A DNA stretch of 64,000 nucleotides from Propionibacteriaceae bacterium (GTDB lineage Bacteria; Actinomycetota; Actinomycetes; Propionibacteriales; Propionibacteriaceae), in contig WQZD01000011.1 of assembly GCA_009780915.1 (NCBI GenBank), forward strand, positions 21,044-85,043. The letters run 5' to 3'. Shown piece by piece: positions 41,967 through 50,323 of this stretch (position 1 is the first letter of the stretch; each line of letters starts with the position of its first letter). The position numbers and the translations under genes are program-made. Under the pieces are notes generated by a model. It was not told the origin of the DNA, made no database searches, and saw only the letters and a list, made by a program, of their open reading frames with translations.

Positions 41967-42773
41967 TTAGCCAAACCCATCTGACCCCGTGACGACACCC
42001 GTGGCGCCGGACACCGGCCCCGGCCCGACGCGGTACCAATACGAATAGACCGGCTGGAAACCGAGGTGGGTGTACAACCCGACAGCCACGTGATTGCCCT
42101 CGGAGACCTGGAGATAACAGGTGTGAGCGCCGTGCTCTGTGGCCCTGCGGATCACCTCCTCGCAGGCGGCTCGTCCGTACCCCTCCCCTCGCCGACCTTC
42201 CGACACGACGATGTTGAACAGGCCGGCGTACCCGCGCTCGAAGATGACCTGGCCACAGGCGACAGTCTCCTGGTCGAGGACCAGGCGCACAGTCGCCATG
42301 GGCTCTCGGACGCCGTCGAGGATCGCCCGCGCGGCCGTCGGGTCCTCGGGACGCCCCGAGCGGGAGAGCCGCCAGTACTCCTGGAACCACTCGTCGTCGA
42401 CATGGTCGCTCACCCGGACGTCGAGACGCGGCTCCACGCCGCGAAGGCGCACGGCGTCGATCGGCACGGACATGACGAAGGTGGGCTCCACTTTCTCGTA
42501 CCCCCGCTGCTCCAGGAGGGCGTCGATGGCGTCGTCACGGTCCTGGATGACTTTGACGATCGTCGGAAGCCCCTGCTGCGCGTACCGTCGCTCGCACTCG
42601 GCGATCGTGACCAGGGGATCTAAAGCGGACGGGTAGAGCATCTGGATCGAATTGGACCGTTTCGTGTGCCCCTGGGCGAATCTCAGCACCCACCCGTCCA
42701 CGAACTGTGTGTGTTCCGCAGGATGGGCGTTGAGCCCCAACTCCTCGTAGAGTCTGATCACCTGAGGGTCCAT
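41967..42773 (-). CDS. GNAT family N-acetyltransferase
   Basis: A 268-aa protein with a C-terminal GNAT domain (about 150-245): AGLFNIVVSEGRRGEGYGRAACEEVI (motif A, acetyl-CoA pyrophosphate loop GRRGEGYG) and YLQVSEGNHVAVGLYTHLGFQPVY. The N-terminal half is a further GNAT-like or substrate domain (GWVLRFAQGHTKRSNSI) known from actinobacterial amino-acyl acetyltransferases. The substrate is unknown. ATG 42773 is chosen because the conserved part starts there; ATG 42806 would add 11 residues. Confidence 0.85.
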   Translation of the reverse strand: MDPQVIRLYEELGLNAHPAEHTQFVDGWVLRFAQGHTKRSNSIQMLYPSALDPLVTIAECERRYAQQGLPTIVKVIQDRDDAIDALLEQRGYEKVEPTFVMSVPIDAVRLRGVEPRLDVRVSDHVDDEWFQEYWRLSRSGRPEDPTAARAILDGVREPMATVRLVLDQETVACGQVIFERGYAGLFNIVVSEGRRGEGYGRAACEEVIRRATEHGAHTCYLQVSEGNHVAVGLYTHLGFQPVYSYWYRVGPGPVSGATGVVTGSDGFG

Positions 42774-42857
42774 CGCCCGCCCCCTTCTATGGTCGCGTCC
42801 ACTCACCGTACCGCACCTGCGGAGCGGGGCAATTTAGCCACCACAACCTGGAACGAC

Positions 42858-42863
42858 TACACT
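42858..42863 (+). promoter_or_regulatory. -10 element of tRNA-Lys
   Basis: TACACT, 7 nt before the first base of the tRNA. Confidence 0.5.
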
Positions 42864-42870
42864 AATCCAT

Positions 42871-42942
42871 GCCCCTATAGCTCAGCGGTAGAGCTGCGGA
42901 CTTTTAATCCGTAGGTCGCGGGTTCGAATCCCGCTGGGGGCA
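42871..42942 (+). tRNA. tRNA-Lys (anticodon UUU)
   Basis: A 72-nt cloverleaf: acceptor GCCCCTA / TGGGGGC, D-arm GCTC...GAGC, anticodon stem GCGGA / TCCGT with loop CTTTTAA, T-arm GCGGG-TTCGAAT-CCCGC, discriminator A. Its 3' end is duplicated in tandem immediately downstream and again at 44000, marking an integration site. Confidence 0.96.
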
Positions 42943-42955
42943 CCGCTGGGGGCAC
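42931..42955 (+). repeat. Direct repeat at tRNA-Lys 3' end (left copy, att-like)
   Basis: CCGCTGGGGGCACC followed by GCTGGGGGCAC: the tRNA end plus a tandem partial copy. It matches 44000-44024 in 24 of 25 positions. Confidence 0.7.
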
Positions 42956-42972
42956 CGTAGAGGGAGAACAGT

Positions 42973-43260
42973 TCACACGTTCACCCTGACTGGGCACAAG
43001 CACCTGATAGCTGATCGCCTGCCAAGCCTCGTAGAGTTGACCGACACTATCGCGAACGCAGGTTTGTACGGTCCAAATGCGTACGCCGAACGTGACGGTG
43101 ACTTGCTGTTGCGCATACCTGACAGGCGAGCATTGTCTACTTGCTGGCTGAACCAAGTCTTTTCCTCAGCCCGCATGACCGCTGGCCCAGCGAGGTCTCC
43201 ATCGTGTGATTTGTGCAGTACCTGCTGCACAAACTCCTTGGTCCTCGACGGGCTCGTCAC
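42973..43260 (-). CDS. Possible small gene coupled to the DUF1016 remnant
   Basis: A 95-aa open frame whose GTG overlaps the DUF1016 stop in the form GTGA, the usual signature of translational coupling. The sequence (KEFVQQVLHKSHDGDLAGPA) matches nothing I know. The opposite strand also has an open frame here (VELTDTIANAGLYGPNAYAERDGDL at about 43020-43110), so the coding strand is uncertain and the stretch may be relic DNA. Confidence 0.25.
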   Translation of the reverse strand: MTSPSRTKEFVQQVLHKSHDGDLAGPAVMRAEEKTWFSQQVDNARLSGMRNSKSPSRSAYAFGPYKPAFAIVSVNSTRLGRRSAIRCLCPVRVNV

Positions 43261-43815
43261 GACTCGCCCGGCGGATCGGCCAGGCTTTCCTCGATCTCCT
43301 GGATGGTGGGAAGGCTTGGCCTGAGGTCGTCCGGGAGGCTTTGCGCGAGTTGCTCCTGCCACTGCGCCACGCCGATTGGGCTCGTGAACCCTGCCAACGC
43401 ATAGCGGACCACAGTCTCGTCCTTGCCTTTGACAAGCAGCAAACCGATGGTTGGCTTGTCATCTTGATGGCGTAAAACGTCGTCAACGACACTCTGATAC
43501 ATCGACAACTGCCCGACGAACCCCGGCTCGAACTGACCAGTCTTCAACTCCACGACCACGAAGCAACGAAGCTCTAGATGATAAAAGAGCAAATCGATAT
43601 AGAAATCTTGATCACCCAGTTCCAGACGGACTTGTCGGCCGACGAAAGCGAATCCGCGCCCGAGTTCCATCAGGAACTTGTCCATGTGCGCGACCAAGGA
43701 ACGCTCGACTTCGACCTCCCTGCGCATCCCATCCGTGCCGAGGAAATCATGAACCCCAAGACATTGCTGCTCCATCCGCTGGCCAGCATTTTCTCGGCGT
43801 ACCAGAGCCGAACGG
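43257..43815 (-). pseudogene. Decayed DUF1016/YhcG PDDEXK nuclease gene
   Basis: The C-terminal nuclease domain is intact: FLMELGRGFAFVGRQVRLEL, YIDLLFYHLELRCFVVVELKTG (catalytic Asp and the E-x-K pair) and TIGLLLVKGKDETVVRYAL. Upstream, in a different frame, is the family's N-terminal block VRLWYAEKMLASGWSSNVLG (about 43755-43815). The roughly 50 residues that normally join the two are deleted and the frame is lost, and everything before VRLWYAEK is replaced by an IS3 orfA fragment. DUF1016 proteins are nucleases of mobile or defence loci, often beside type I restriction genes. Confidence 0.75.
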
Positions 43816-43896
43816 ATAGTCGAGACGGGACTCCCGAAACATCCGGACCGCCCGCTCCTTGAACTCTTTCGAATACCGGTTATGTGTGCTCGACAT
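43747..43896 (-). pseudogene. IS3-family OrfA N-terminal fragment
   Basis: A 49-codon frame that starts like an IS3 OrfA transposase subunit, NRYSKEFKERAVRMFRESR (start of the helix-turn-helix region), for about 28 residues, then runs out of homology into the reversed frame of DUF1016. The rest of the element is missing. The element's end probably lies between 43897 and about 43996. Confidence 0.7.
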
Positions 43897-44311
43897 GACT
43901 CAATTCTTCCTCTCATCTCAAAACAGTCATGCCTCCGGACACGCCGGGGGATTCACCTATCTACCGAGACGGGGGTTTCCTATGTCCTGAACCAAGACAC
44001 CGCTGGGGGCACCGCTAGGGGCACAGTTGAGTGCCGGTTGCGTCCATCGCCTCCATCAAGATCAACGACGTGTCTGTTTTCGACGCCTTCGCGTATTGGG
44101 CCTGCAAGTTCTCGGACACCTGTTGCCTCGAGGCCATTAGAACCTTGTTTCTCACAATGGGCAAGGCTATCTATCACATCAACAGGGACACTCTCGCAAT
44201 CATTCCCGTGAGGTGCTTTGATTAATTGACACTAGCCGGGGTGGGGCGTAATCTGCGAATATCAGATGACATGTTTCTCGTCCTTTTATTTTGGTCCTTG
44301 AGGGAGGAATA
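43897..44311. other. Gap in the accessory island
   Basis: 415 bp without a secure gene. 43897-43996 is probably the terminal part of the broken IS3 element. 44000-44024 is the att-like repeat. 44031-44225 is an open frame on the plus strand (64 codons, VFDAFAYWACKFSDTCCLEAI) with cysteines and lower GC, perhaps a relic of a cargo gene; I cannot name it. The promoter of the DUF2599 gene should lie in 44226-44300. Confidence 0.5.
44000..44024 (+). repeat. Direct repeat of tRNA-Lys 3' end (right copy, att-like)
   Basis: CCGCTGGGGGCACC followed by GCTAGGGGCAC, one mismatch from the left copy 1069 bp away. Confidence 0.7.
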
Positions 44312-45403
44312 ATGAATAAGTGTCGTAACGGACTACTGGGAGGGCTGGCGGCGGTACCGCTCGTCGCAGGAATTGTGCTATTTGCTGGTACGAGCGTTGC
44401 GCTGGCAGCACCAGGCACACCCGGATCACCCATCGCCCTATCAGGCCACAATCAGCATTCGTACAGCGTGACGCAGGTCGCAGACACCGTCCACCTGGCA
44501 ACACCATCCAGCGTCCGGGGAGGCGAACGACCAGCTGCTCCGAATCGCGATGGGACATTCTCAAGTCACGGCAAGGCAGATGTTGTCATCCCCGCATCCG
44601 CGTCGGGCAGGGTAAGTGTGGCCAGGAGTGACGGATTGATGCCCCTGAAGGTGGAGTTGTCTGTCGATCCTTCGGCGTCGTCGCCTGCAAGCCTCGCTCC
44701 GGATGGAAGCGTTGTGTACACAACTGGAGATTCAATCAATCGTAGCATTCAGGCGACTGATGACGGGGTGCGGATAAGCACGGTCATATCATCACCAGAT
44801 GCGCCAATGTCTTTTGTCACCATGATGGCTCTACCAGCGGGAGACCATCTTGTGCTGGGAGCCGATGAACCGGGGGCTCCGTCCGGCATTGCCATCGTCA
44901 ACCAAACCGGTCAAGTGGTGGGCGGCATCGCTCCTCCGTGGGCACGAGACGCCACCGGGGCTGCGGTTGCCACCCACTTCGAACTTGTGCCCGGGGGTTT
45001 CACCCAAACAGTCGAACACCGCACCGGAGGCGTGGTCTATCCCGTTACAGCCGACCCTTGGTTGGGGTTTGCGCTGATCAGTTCAGCCACCTGGGTGCAC
45101 TATGCAGAAGGGTGGACTCTCCAGGTCACTCCGACTGCCTGGGCGCGTAGTTGGGCGTTCTCTAGCCTCAGCGCCGCCGTGGGGGCCGCCGATTGGAACG
45201 AGTTGTATGCCAAGTACCGTAGCAGCGGCTTGAACACAAATCTGACGGGGATGCGCGATCAACTGATTTGCCATCAAGTATTCGTGGCAGTGCGTTACCC
45301 CAACAAGCCAACCTGGAACCTGGATGAATGGCGGCCGAATGTGGGGTTTGTCCAGACAGTTAATGCACAGTGCAATCCTGGAGGCCCCAAGTGGTTCGAT
45401 TAG
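44312..45403 (+). CDS. Secreted DUF2599 domain protein
   Basis: A 363-aa exported protein. Signal peptide: MNKCRNGLL, hydrophobic LAAVPLVAGIVLFAGTSVALA, cleavage near AAPG. The middle resembles the N-terminal part of other secreted DUF2599 proteins (beta-rich, Ser/Pro/Gly). The C-terminal 110 residues are the DUF2599 domain: TPTAWARSW, AADWNELYAKY, MRDQLICHQVFVAV, KPTWNLDEWRPNVGF, NAQCNP with two conserved Cys. Function unknown. Excellent GGGAGG before ATG 44312. Codon use is less GC-biased than in flanking genes, which fits acquisition with the tRNA-Lys island. Confidence 0.82.
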   Translation: MNKCRNGLLGGLAAVPLVAGIVLFAGTSVALAAPGTPGSPIALSGHNQHSYSVTQVADTVHLATPSSVRGGERPAAPNRDGTFSSHGKADVVIPASASGRVSVARSDGLMPLKVELSVDPSASSPASLAPDGSVVYTTGDSINRSIQATDDGVRISTVISSPDAPMSFVTMMALPAGDHLVLGADEPGAPSGIAIVNQTGQVVGGIAPPWARDATGAAVATHFELVPGGFTQTVEHRTGGVVYPVTADPWLGFALISSATWVHYAEGWTLQVTPTAWARSWAFSSLSAAVGAADWNELYAKYRSSGLNTNLTGMRDQLICHQVFVAVRYPNKPTWNLDEWRPNVGFVQTVNAQCNPGGPKWFD

Positions 45404-45439
45404 CAGTCGATGAGTACATGAGCTGGAAGTGAGGTCAAC

Positions 45440-46039
45440 ATGAGTAATGCGACACGTGTCCTGCGTCGAGCGGTGTGGCTCACACCGAAGTGCTGCCGCG
45501 GTGAGCGTGAACAGTTCTGGTGTGCTTGTTGGCAAGCTGCGACCGCTCATGGATTGAGCCAGGCCGATGTGTCGGATGCGGCCCTACATGAAGCGCTGCG
45601 GTTGCGTGCCGGTCACTTCGGGCACACTCTGGGAGGCCGTCACGGTGCCTGGCGCGGTGTTGGAGCCTGGCTGGGCGTGATGGCTGTGGCCGTCACGGGT
45701 CCGTTGGTCTGGTTGCTCACGTGGCTAGTCCTGTGCGTGGGCCTGGCGGTGGTGACCACCGGCGCACGTGTTGGCAGGCTCGTACGTCCGGCTCTGATTG
45801 CTGGTCTTGTTGCCATAGGAGGGGGAGCGGGCTACTTGTGGTGGGCATCGGGGGCTGGTCTGGACGCAGAGGAGAATCCGATCCCGGTGCCCTTCGCGGC
45901 GCGATTCATGTCCGGTGGCCTTCTGACGTGCATGGCTGGCGTGGCTGTGACGGTTGTGTGCGTCATTGCCATGGTGAGGCGACCCAAGCCTCACCGGGTC
46001 GACATGGTGGCCCCTCGACTGACAATTGACACCAGATAA
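45440..46039 (+). CDS. Membrane protein of unknown function
   Basis: A 199-aa protein. The N-terminal 70 residues are basic and Cys/Trp/His-rich (CCRGEREQFWCACWQAA) and probably cytoplasmic; three hydrophobic segments follow (about 78-107, 115-130, 155-175). No family recognised. It starts 36 nt after the DUF2599 stop on the same strand, so the two are likely co-expressed and could be a secreted effector or adhesin with its membrane partner. Confidence 0.55.
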   Translation: MSNATRVLRRAVWLTPKCCRGEREQFWCACWQAATAHGLSQADVSDAALHEALRLRAGHFGHTLGGRHGAWRGVGAWLGVMAVAVTGPLVWLLTWLVLCVGLAVVTTGARVGRLVRPALIAGLVAIGGGAGYLWWASGAGLDAEENPIPVPFAARFMSGGLLTCMAGVAVTVVCVIAMVRRPKPHRVDMVAPRLTIDTR

Positions 46040-46213
46040 GGTCCCGATCTTCGAACTCCCCGACCAGATCGGCCTGCTCATCCGCCGAGGGCTCCGTATC
46101 GATCGCGCCAGCCCTGGCCCGTGTCTCATTTCGGCACATTGGCAGACAACTCGGCTGCCTCAAGGTTCCACGCTCCCACACCACTCTTGTTGGCGATACG
46201 CATGGCCGGGCAT

Positions 46214-46219
46214 TACTGT
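46214..46219 (+). promoter_or_regulatory. -10 element, leaderless promoter of DUF2510 gene
   Basis: TACTGT, 6 nt before ATG 46226; no ribosome site. Confidence 0.45.
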
Positions 46220-46225
46220 GTAGCC

Positions 46226-47197
46226 ATGACTGAATCTCAACCGATGGTGCCTGCGGGGTGGTACCCGGATCCTCAGAACTCTTCCGCATGCCGGTGGTGG
46301 GACGGCGAGCAATGGACCTATCATGTGCGTCCTGTGCCACAGCCGACCCCTGCCGCATCCGTCGTCGACTCCCCCCTCACCGACGATCCTTGGCCGCTGA
46401 GGTCTGAGGTCCGCGACGACACCGACGCGTCCACCGTCACCAGGCGCCCTGCAGAGTCCAGTCAGACAACCTCGGTCGAGGATACCGAGGACACCGAGGA
46501 CACCGACGGGACGGCCATCCCCGTACGGGCCGTGCCCCCGCGCAGACCCGTCGTCACACGCGCCTGGTTCTGGGTTCCGGTCATGGTCGTCGTCCTCGCC
46601 ACCCTCACAGGTTTCGCCTGGACGCGGGGGCTCGTCCCCCTGCCCCTCGGCGCCTCGCCGAGCAGCGCCGCCACCGACGAGGCGGCCCTCGAGCAGCCTT
46701 CGTCATCGTCGACCATCGACAACGGCGACCATGTCGTCGGGGTGGACTTCGAGGCTGGCGTCTACCGCGCCGACGTCCAACCCAACGGCGTCTTCACCCT
46801 GTGCACCCTGTCCCAGGAGGACGCCCAGGGGAACTTCCTCGACATCCGGAGCACCACCGAGGGCTCGGTGATCTTCACGGTGGCCGATCAGCCGGGAAGC
46901 GTCGTCTCCGTGGTGGGGTGCCGCGACATCGGCCTGGCGTCCACCATGCTGAGGACGAACCCCGATCCCATCACCGACGGGTACTGGCTCGTCGGCGATG
47001 AACTGGCCCCTGGCGCGTACACGGCCACGGTCGACGTCGAGGCGTCCAACCCGCTGGCCACCGCCTCGCAATGGGCCGCCGACGGGTCGCTGATCGACAT
47101 CCACAACCTGACGACCGGAGACCTCACCTTCACCGTCGCGGACCAGCCGGGATCGGTGGTCGAGTTCTCCGGTTTCTCCAGCATCCTTCCGAGCTAG
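46226..47197 (+). CDS. DUF2510 membrane protein with two C-terminal repeats
   Basis: A 323-aa protein. DUF2510 (PAGWYPDPQNSSACRWWDGEQWT) occupies residues about 8-33, an acidic disordered stretch follows, then one membrane helix (WFWVPVMVVVLATLTGFAW) and an extracytoplasmic part containing two homologous units of about 65-70 residues. Each unit has a GxY-type start (FEAGVYRADV; LAPGAYTATV) and ends with the nearly identical TFTVADQPGSVV / IFTVADQPGSVV. The repeats suggest internal duplication of a small beta domain. Function unknown. Confidence 0.78.
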   Translation: MTESQPMVPAGWYPDPQNSSACRWWDGEQWTYHVRPVPQPTPAASVVDSPLTDDPWPLRSEVRDDTDASTVTRRPAESSQTTSVEDTEDTEDTDGTAIPVRAVPPRRPVVTRAWFWVPVMVVVLATLTGFAWTRGLVPLPLGASPSSAATDEAALEQPSSSSTIDNGDHVVGVDFEAGVYRADVQPNGVFTLCTLSQEDAQGNFLDIRSTTEGSVIFTVADQPGSVVSVVGCRDIGLASTMLRTNPDPITDGYWLVGDELAPGAYTATVDVEASNPLATASQWAADGSLIDIHNLTTGDLTFTVADQPGSVVEFSGFSSILPS

Positions 47198-47209
47198 GCG
47201 CGTCCGACG

Positions 47210-48187
47210 CTAGAACCCCTCAGGGTACTGGGGCAGGTACGCCGCCGTCAGAGCGTCCATCTCCTCATCGGTCAAGGTGATCGTCAGCGAATGGAGTGCG
47301 TCGTCCAGGTGCTGCGGCTTGGTGACTCCCACGATGGGCGCGGTGACGGCCGGCTGCTGACGTACCCAGGCGAGACTCACCTGCGCCATGGACACCGAAC
47401 GGCGGCTGGCGACGTCAGCCACGGCGGCGACGATGGCCCGGTCCGCGTCCTCGTGTTGGGAGTACAAGGTGGACGCGAACTTGTCCGTCGCGCTGCGGGT
47501 GGTCGCCGTCCCCCACGGGCGGGTGAGCAGGCCGCGCGCCAGAGGGCTCCACGGGATCACGCCGACGCCTTGGTCGAGGCAGAAGGGATGCATCTCCCGC
47601 TCCTCCTCGCGCATGAGCAGACTGTATTGGTCCTGCATGGAGATGAAACGGGTCCACCCGCCCAGGTCGGCGGTGTACTGCATCTTCGCGAACTGCCAGG
47701 CGTACATCGACGAGGCCCCGATGTACCGGGCCTTGCCAGCCCGGACGATGTCGTTGAGGGCTTCCATGGTCTCCTCGACGGGCACGGTCGGGTCGAACCG
47801 GTGGATTTGGTACAGGTCGACGTAGTCGGTCCCCAGTCGCGTCAGGCTGGCGTCGATGGCGGTCATGATATGCGCCCGCGACAGCCCCTGCCCATGGGGC
47901 CCTGGGTACATCCGCCCGTTGACTTTCGTCGCGATGACGAGCTCCTCGCGGCGGGCGAAGTCCTTCAGCGCCCGTCCGACGATCTCCTCGCTGCTGCCGT
48001 CCGAATACACGTCGGCGGTGTCGAAGGTGGTGATCCCGGCGTCGAGCGCCGTGCGGATGATGCCGCGCGAGATGTCCTCGGGCAGGCTCCATTCGTGGGC
48101 GCCGCGCCCTGACTCGCCGAAACTCATGCACCCCATGATGATCGCCGAGACCCGCAGCCCGCTGGCCCCCAGTGTGATGTGTTCCAT
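47210..48187 (-). CDS. Aldo/keto reductase
   Basis: A 325-aa NADPH-dependent oxidoreductase with the (beta/alpha)8 fold. Catalytic tetrad: Asp in FDTADVYSDG, Tyr in the same motif, Lys in VIATKVNG and His in LYQIHRFD. C-terminal VTAPIVGVTKPQHLDDAL binds NADPH. It belongs to the group of YhdN/Gas-like reductases; the substrate is unknown. GGAAGGAGA precedes ATG 48187. Convergent with the DUF2510 gene, 12 nt apart. Confidence 0.93.
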   Translation of the reverse strand: MEHITLGASGLRVSAIIMGCMSFGESGRGAHEWSLPEDISRGIIRTALDAGITTFDTADVYSDGSSEEIVGRALKDFARREELVIATKVNGRMYPGPHGQGLSRAHIMTAIDASLTRLGTDYVDLYQIHRFDPTVPVEETMEALNDIVRAGKARYIGASSMYAWQFAKMQYTADLGGWTRFISMQDQYSLLMREEEREMHPFCLDQGVGVIPWSPLARGLLTRPWGTATTRSATDKFASTLYSQHEDADRAIVAAVADVASRRSVSMAQVSLAWVRQQPAVTAPIVGVTKPQHLDDALHSLTITLTDEEMDALTAAYLPQYPEGF

Positions 48188-48237
48188 CGTGTTCTCCTTC
48201 CCCCCCGGCCCATCGGTCGGGCGGTTCTGCTATCAGC

Positions 48238-49548
48238 CTACTCCGCCGACAATGACGCCTGACCCGCCCGACCGACAGGTGAGTCGGACCCATGCGGCCC
48301 AGTGGACGGGTCCGGCGCGGACGCGGGCGGCACACCGGGCGGTACGGACGGCGTGGGCGGCACGGGAGGTACGGGCACCCCGGGTGGCACGGGAGGTGCG
48401 GGCACCCCGGGCGGCATCCCGGGCGGGGACGAACGGGCCGCCCTGTGACCGGCGACCGTGGCGGCGGCGATGGTCACCAGCGCGCCGAGGAGGAGGGCGG
48501 CGTCCTCTCCAGGACGGAGCACGCCGAGTTGACGTCCCAGCGTCGCGGCGGCCACCGGGACCCCCAGTTGAGCCGAGGACAGCACCGCGTAGGACAAGGG
48601 CTGTCCCATCGCACGTGTGACGGCGTGGGCGCCGACCGCGCAGACCCCAAGAACCACGCCGAGGACGATCATGCCGGGATATCCGGGCAGGGCACGAAGG
48701 TCGAGGGAGGCGCCCAACCAGACGAAGAAGATCGGGGCGAACAACCCCTCCGTCAACGCGAAGAGCTGCCGAGCCAGGCGACGGGGCTCGCCCACCACGG
48801 CGACGGCCAGCCCCAGGGCGAAACCGGCGAGCATGATCGACACCCCGCTGATGGAGGCGAGGGCGGCCATCAACAACAAGACGAGGAGGCTCACGCGCAG
48901 TTCCAGGGCGAAGTCGCGGTCTTGGGATTTCTTATGCGCCCTCTCGCGCCACCCGTGCTTCTCACTGACCCAGAACAAGGCCCCCACGAGCGCCCCCGCC
49001 CCGATCACGGCGAGCGCGCCCAGGGCGGCATGACCGGCATGGGCGGGATCGAGGACGAGAGGGAGCGCCACGATGCACGCCGCGTCCGCGACGGCCACCT
49101 GTGGGAGCATGGCGAGCATCGCGGGACCCGACAGCTTCAGGGACGCCGCCACGGGCATGATCACCGCGGCCGAGGACGACGCGATCAGGACGGCGTACAG
49201 GGCCACATGACCGACGCCGAAGACCTGGGACACCCCGACGGCGAGGACCACCGCAGCCGCCACCACGGCCACCAGCCTCAGCAGCGAGGACCTCACCCCG
49301 GTCACCAAGGCCTTGTCCCGGACGGGGACACGGGAACCGGCCACGAACATGACCATGGCGAAGCCGATGTCAGCCAAGAAGGTGAAGGTCGACTCCTGGG
49401 GGTCCACCCACCGCAGACCGGTGTCGCCGATGAGCACCCCGGCGGCCAGTTCGCCGACCACGACCGGGACGCGCCACGCGTCCGACCACGCGAGGACCGG
49501 CCCGATCAGGGCGGCGGCGATGATCACGGCCAAGATCGCAAAACTCAT
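48238..49548 (-). CDS. Cation:proton antiporter (CPA2/KefB-like)
   Basis: A 436-aa membrane protein with about 12 helices and the Na+/H+ exchanger fold: ELAAGVLIGDTGLRWVDP at the N-terminus, VSIMLAGFALGLAVAV, EGLFAPIFFVWLGASLDLRAL. No TrkA-N/C domain is attached. The C-terminal 65 residues are an unusual Pro-Pro-rich tail (PPGVPAPPVPPGVPVPPVPP) of low complexity, probably cytoplasmic. It exchanges Na+ or K+ for H+; specificity unclear. Confidence 0.85.
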   Translation of the reverse strand: MSFAILAVIIAAALIGPVLAWSDAWRVPVVVGELAAGVLIGDTGLRWVDPQESTFTFLADIGFAMVMFVAGSRVPVRDKALVTGVRSSLLRLVAVVAAAVVLAVGVSQVFGVGHVALYAVLIASSSAAVIMPVAASLKLSGPAMLAMLPQVAVADAACIVALPLVLDPAHAGHAALGALAVIGAGALVGALFWVSEKHGWRERAHKKSQDRDFALELRVSLLVLLLMAALASISGVSIMLAGFALGLAVAVVGEPRRLARQLFALTEGLFAPIFFVWLGASLDLRALPGYPGMIVLGVVLGVCAVGAHAVTRAMGQPLSYAVLSSAQLGVPVAAATLGRQLGVLRPGEDAALLLGALVTIAAATVAGHRAARSSPPGMPPGVPAPPVPPGVPVPPVPPTPSVPPGVPPASAPDPSTGPHGSDSPVGRAGQASLSAE

Positions 49549-49569
49549 CGAGACCCCCAGGCGCTTGGC

Positions 49570-50301
49570 CTAGGCCGACGCCCGTGGCGTGCCGCCCCGA
49601 CCCGGAACGCCCACCCGGATCTCGTCCTGGTCGTCCGCCACCTGTGCCATGGCCTGTTCCACGAACTGGTCGGCCCCCATCATCCAGGACGCGTTCGCCA
49701 GGTTCCGCTTCGCCCGGCTCTCCATGTTGAGTTCCGACTCGACGGCCGGCGGGATGATCTCCACCACCCGTACCCCCACGGGGGCCAACTGGATGCGCTG
49801 GGCCACGCAGAAGGCGTGGAGACCCGCCTTGGTCGCGCAGTACACCGGCGCCCGGCTCGCCCGCTCGACCATGAACGCCAGACCCGAGGACACCGAGATG
49901 ATCGTGGCGTTGTCCTTGCCGACGAGCATCGGCAGGAACAGGGCCGACAGCCACACCGGCGCCTCAAGGTTCACCGCGATCTCGCTCTCCCCCGCCTCCA
50001 GGGCGTCGACGCCGGCCGTCAGGTCGATGTCGCGTTGGATCCCGGCGTTGTTGACGAGGATGTTCATGTCGGGGATGGCGCCGCCAGCCCACGACAGCAG
50101 GTCTCGTCGGGAGTCCGGGTCGGTGACATCGCACGCATGGACCATCAGGCCCGGGTGCTGGTCGGCGGCTTGGTCCAAACGGTCCTGGCGCCGCCCGCAG
50201 ATCGCGACCCGGTTCCCGTGCGCCAGGAACCACGCCGCCATGGCGACGCCGATCCCAGTGGCGCCGCCGGTGATCAGGACCGTGTTCGCGCTCATCCGCA
50301 T
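49570..50301 (-). CDS. Short-chain dehydrogenase/reductase (DltE-like)
   Basis: A 243-aa SDR. Cofactor motif TGGATGIG (residues 10-17), NNAG at about 90, catalytic Ser in IISVSSGLAF and the YxxxK pair in VYCATKAG. The AATK-like and IIPPAVESEL segments recall DltE/YciK-type reductases. Substrate unknown. GGGAGG lies 6 nt before ATG 50301; ATG 50295 is also possible. Same strand as, and 22 nt downstream of, the DinB gene. Confidence 0.9.
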   Translation of the reverse strand: MRMSANTVLITGGATGIGVAMAAWFLAHGNRVAICGRRQDRLDQAADQHPGLMVHACDVTDPDSRRDLLSWAGGAIPDMNILVNNAGIQRDIDLTAGVDALEAGESEIAVNLEAPVWLSALFLPMLVGKDNATIISVSSGLAFMVERASRAPVYCATKAGLHAFCVAQRIQLAPVGVRVVEIIPPAVESELNMESRAKRNLANASWMMGADQFVEQAMAQVADDQDEIRVGVPGRGGTPRASA

Positions 50302-50323
50302 GGGGCGCCTCCCGCCTTCCCCC

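Noticed and set aside
43257..43815. Active defence nuclease system
   Set aside because: The DUF1016 gene is frame-shifted and lacks its middle and start, and there are no restriction-modification genes beside it.
43747..43996. Complete IS3 element
   Set aside because: Only the first 28 or so codons of orfA and one probable end remain; orfB and the other end are missing.
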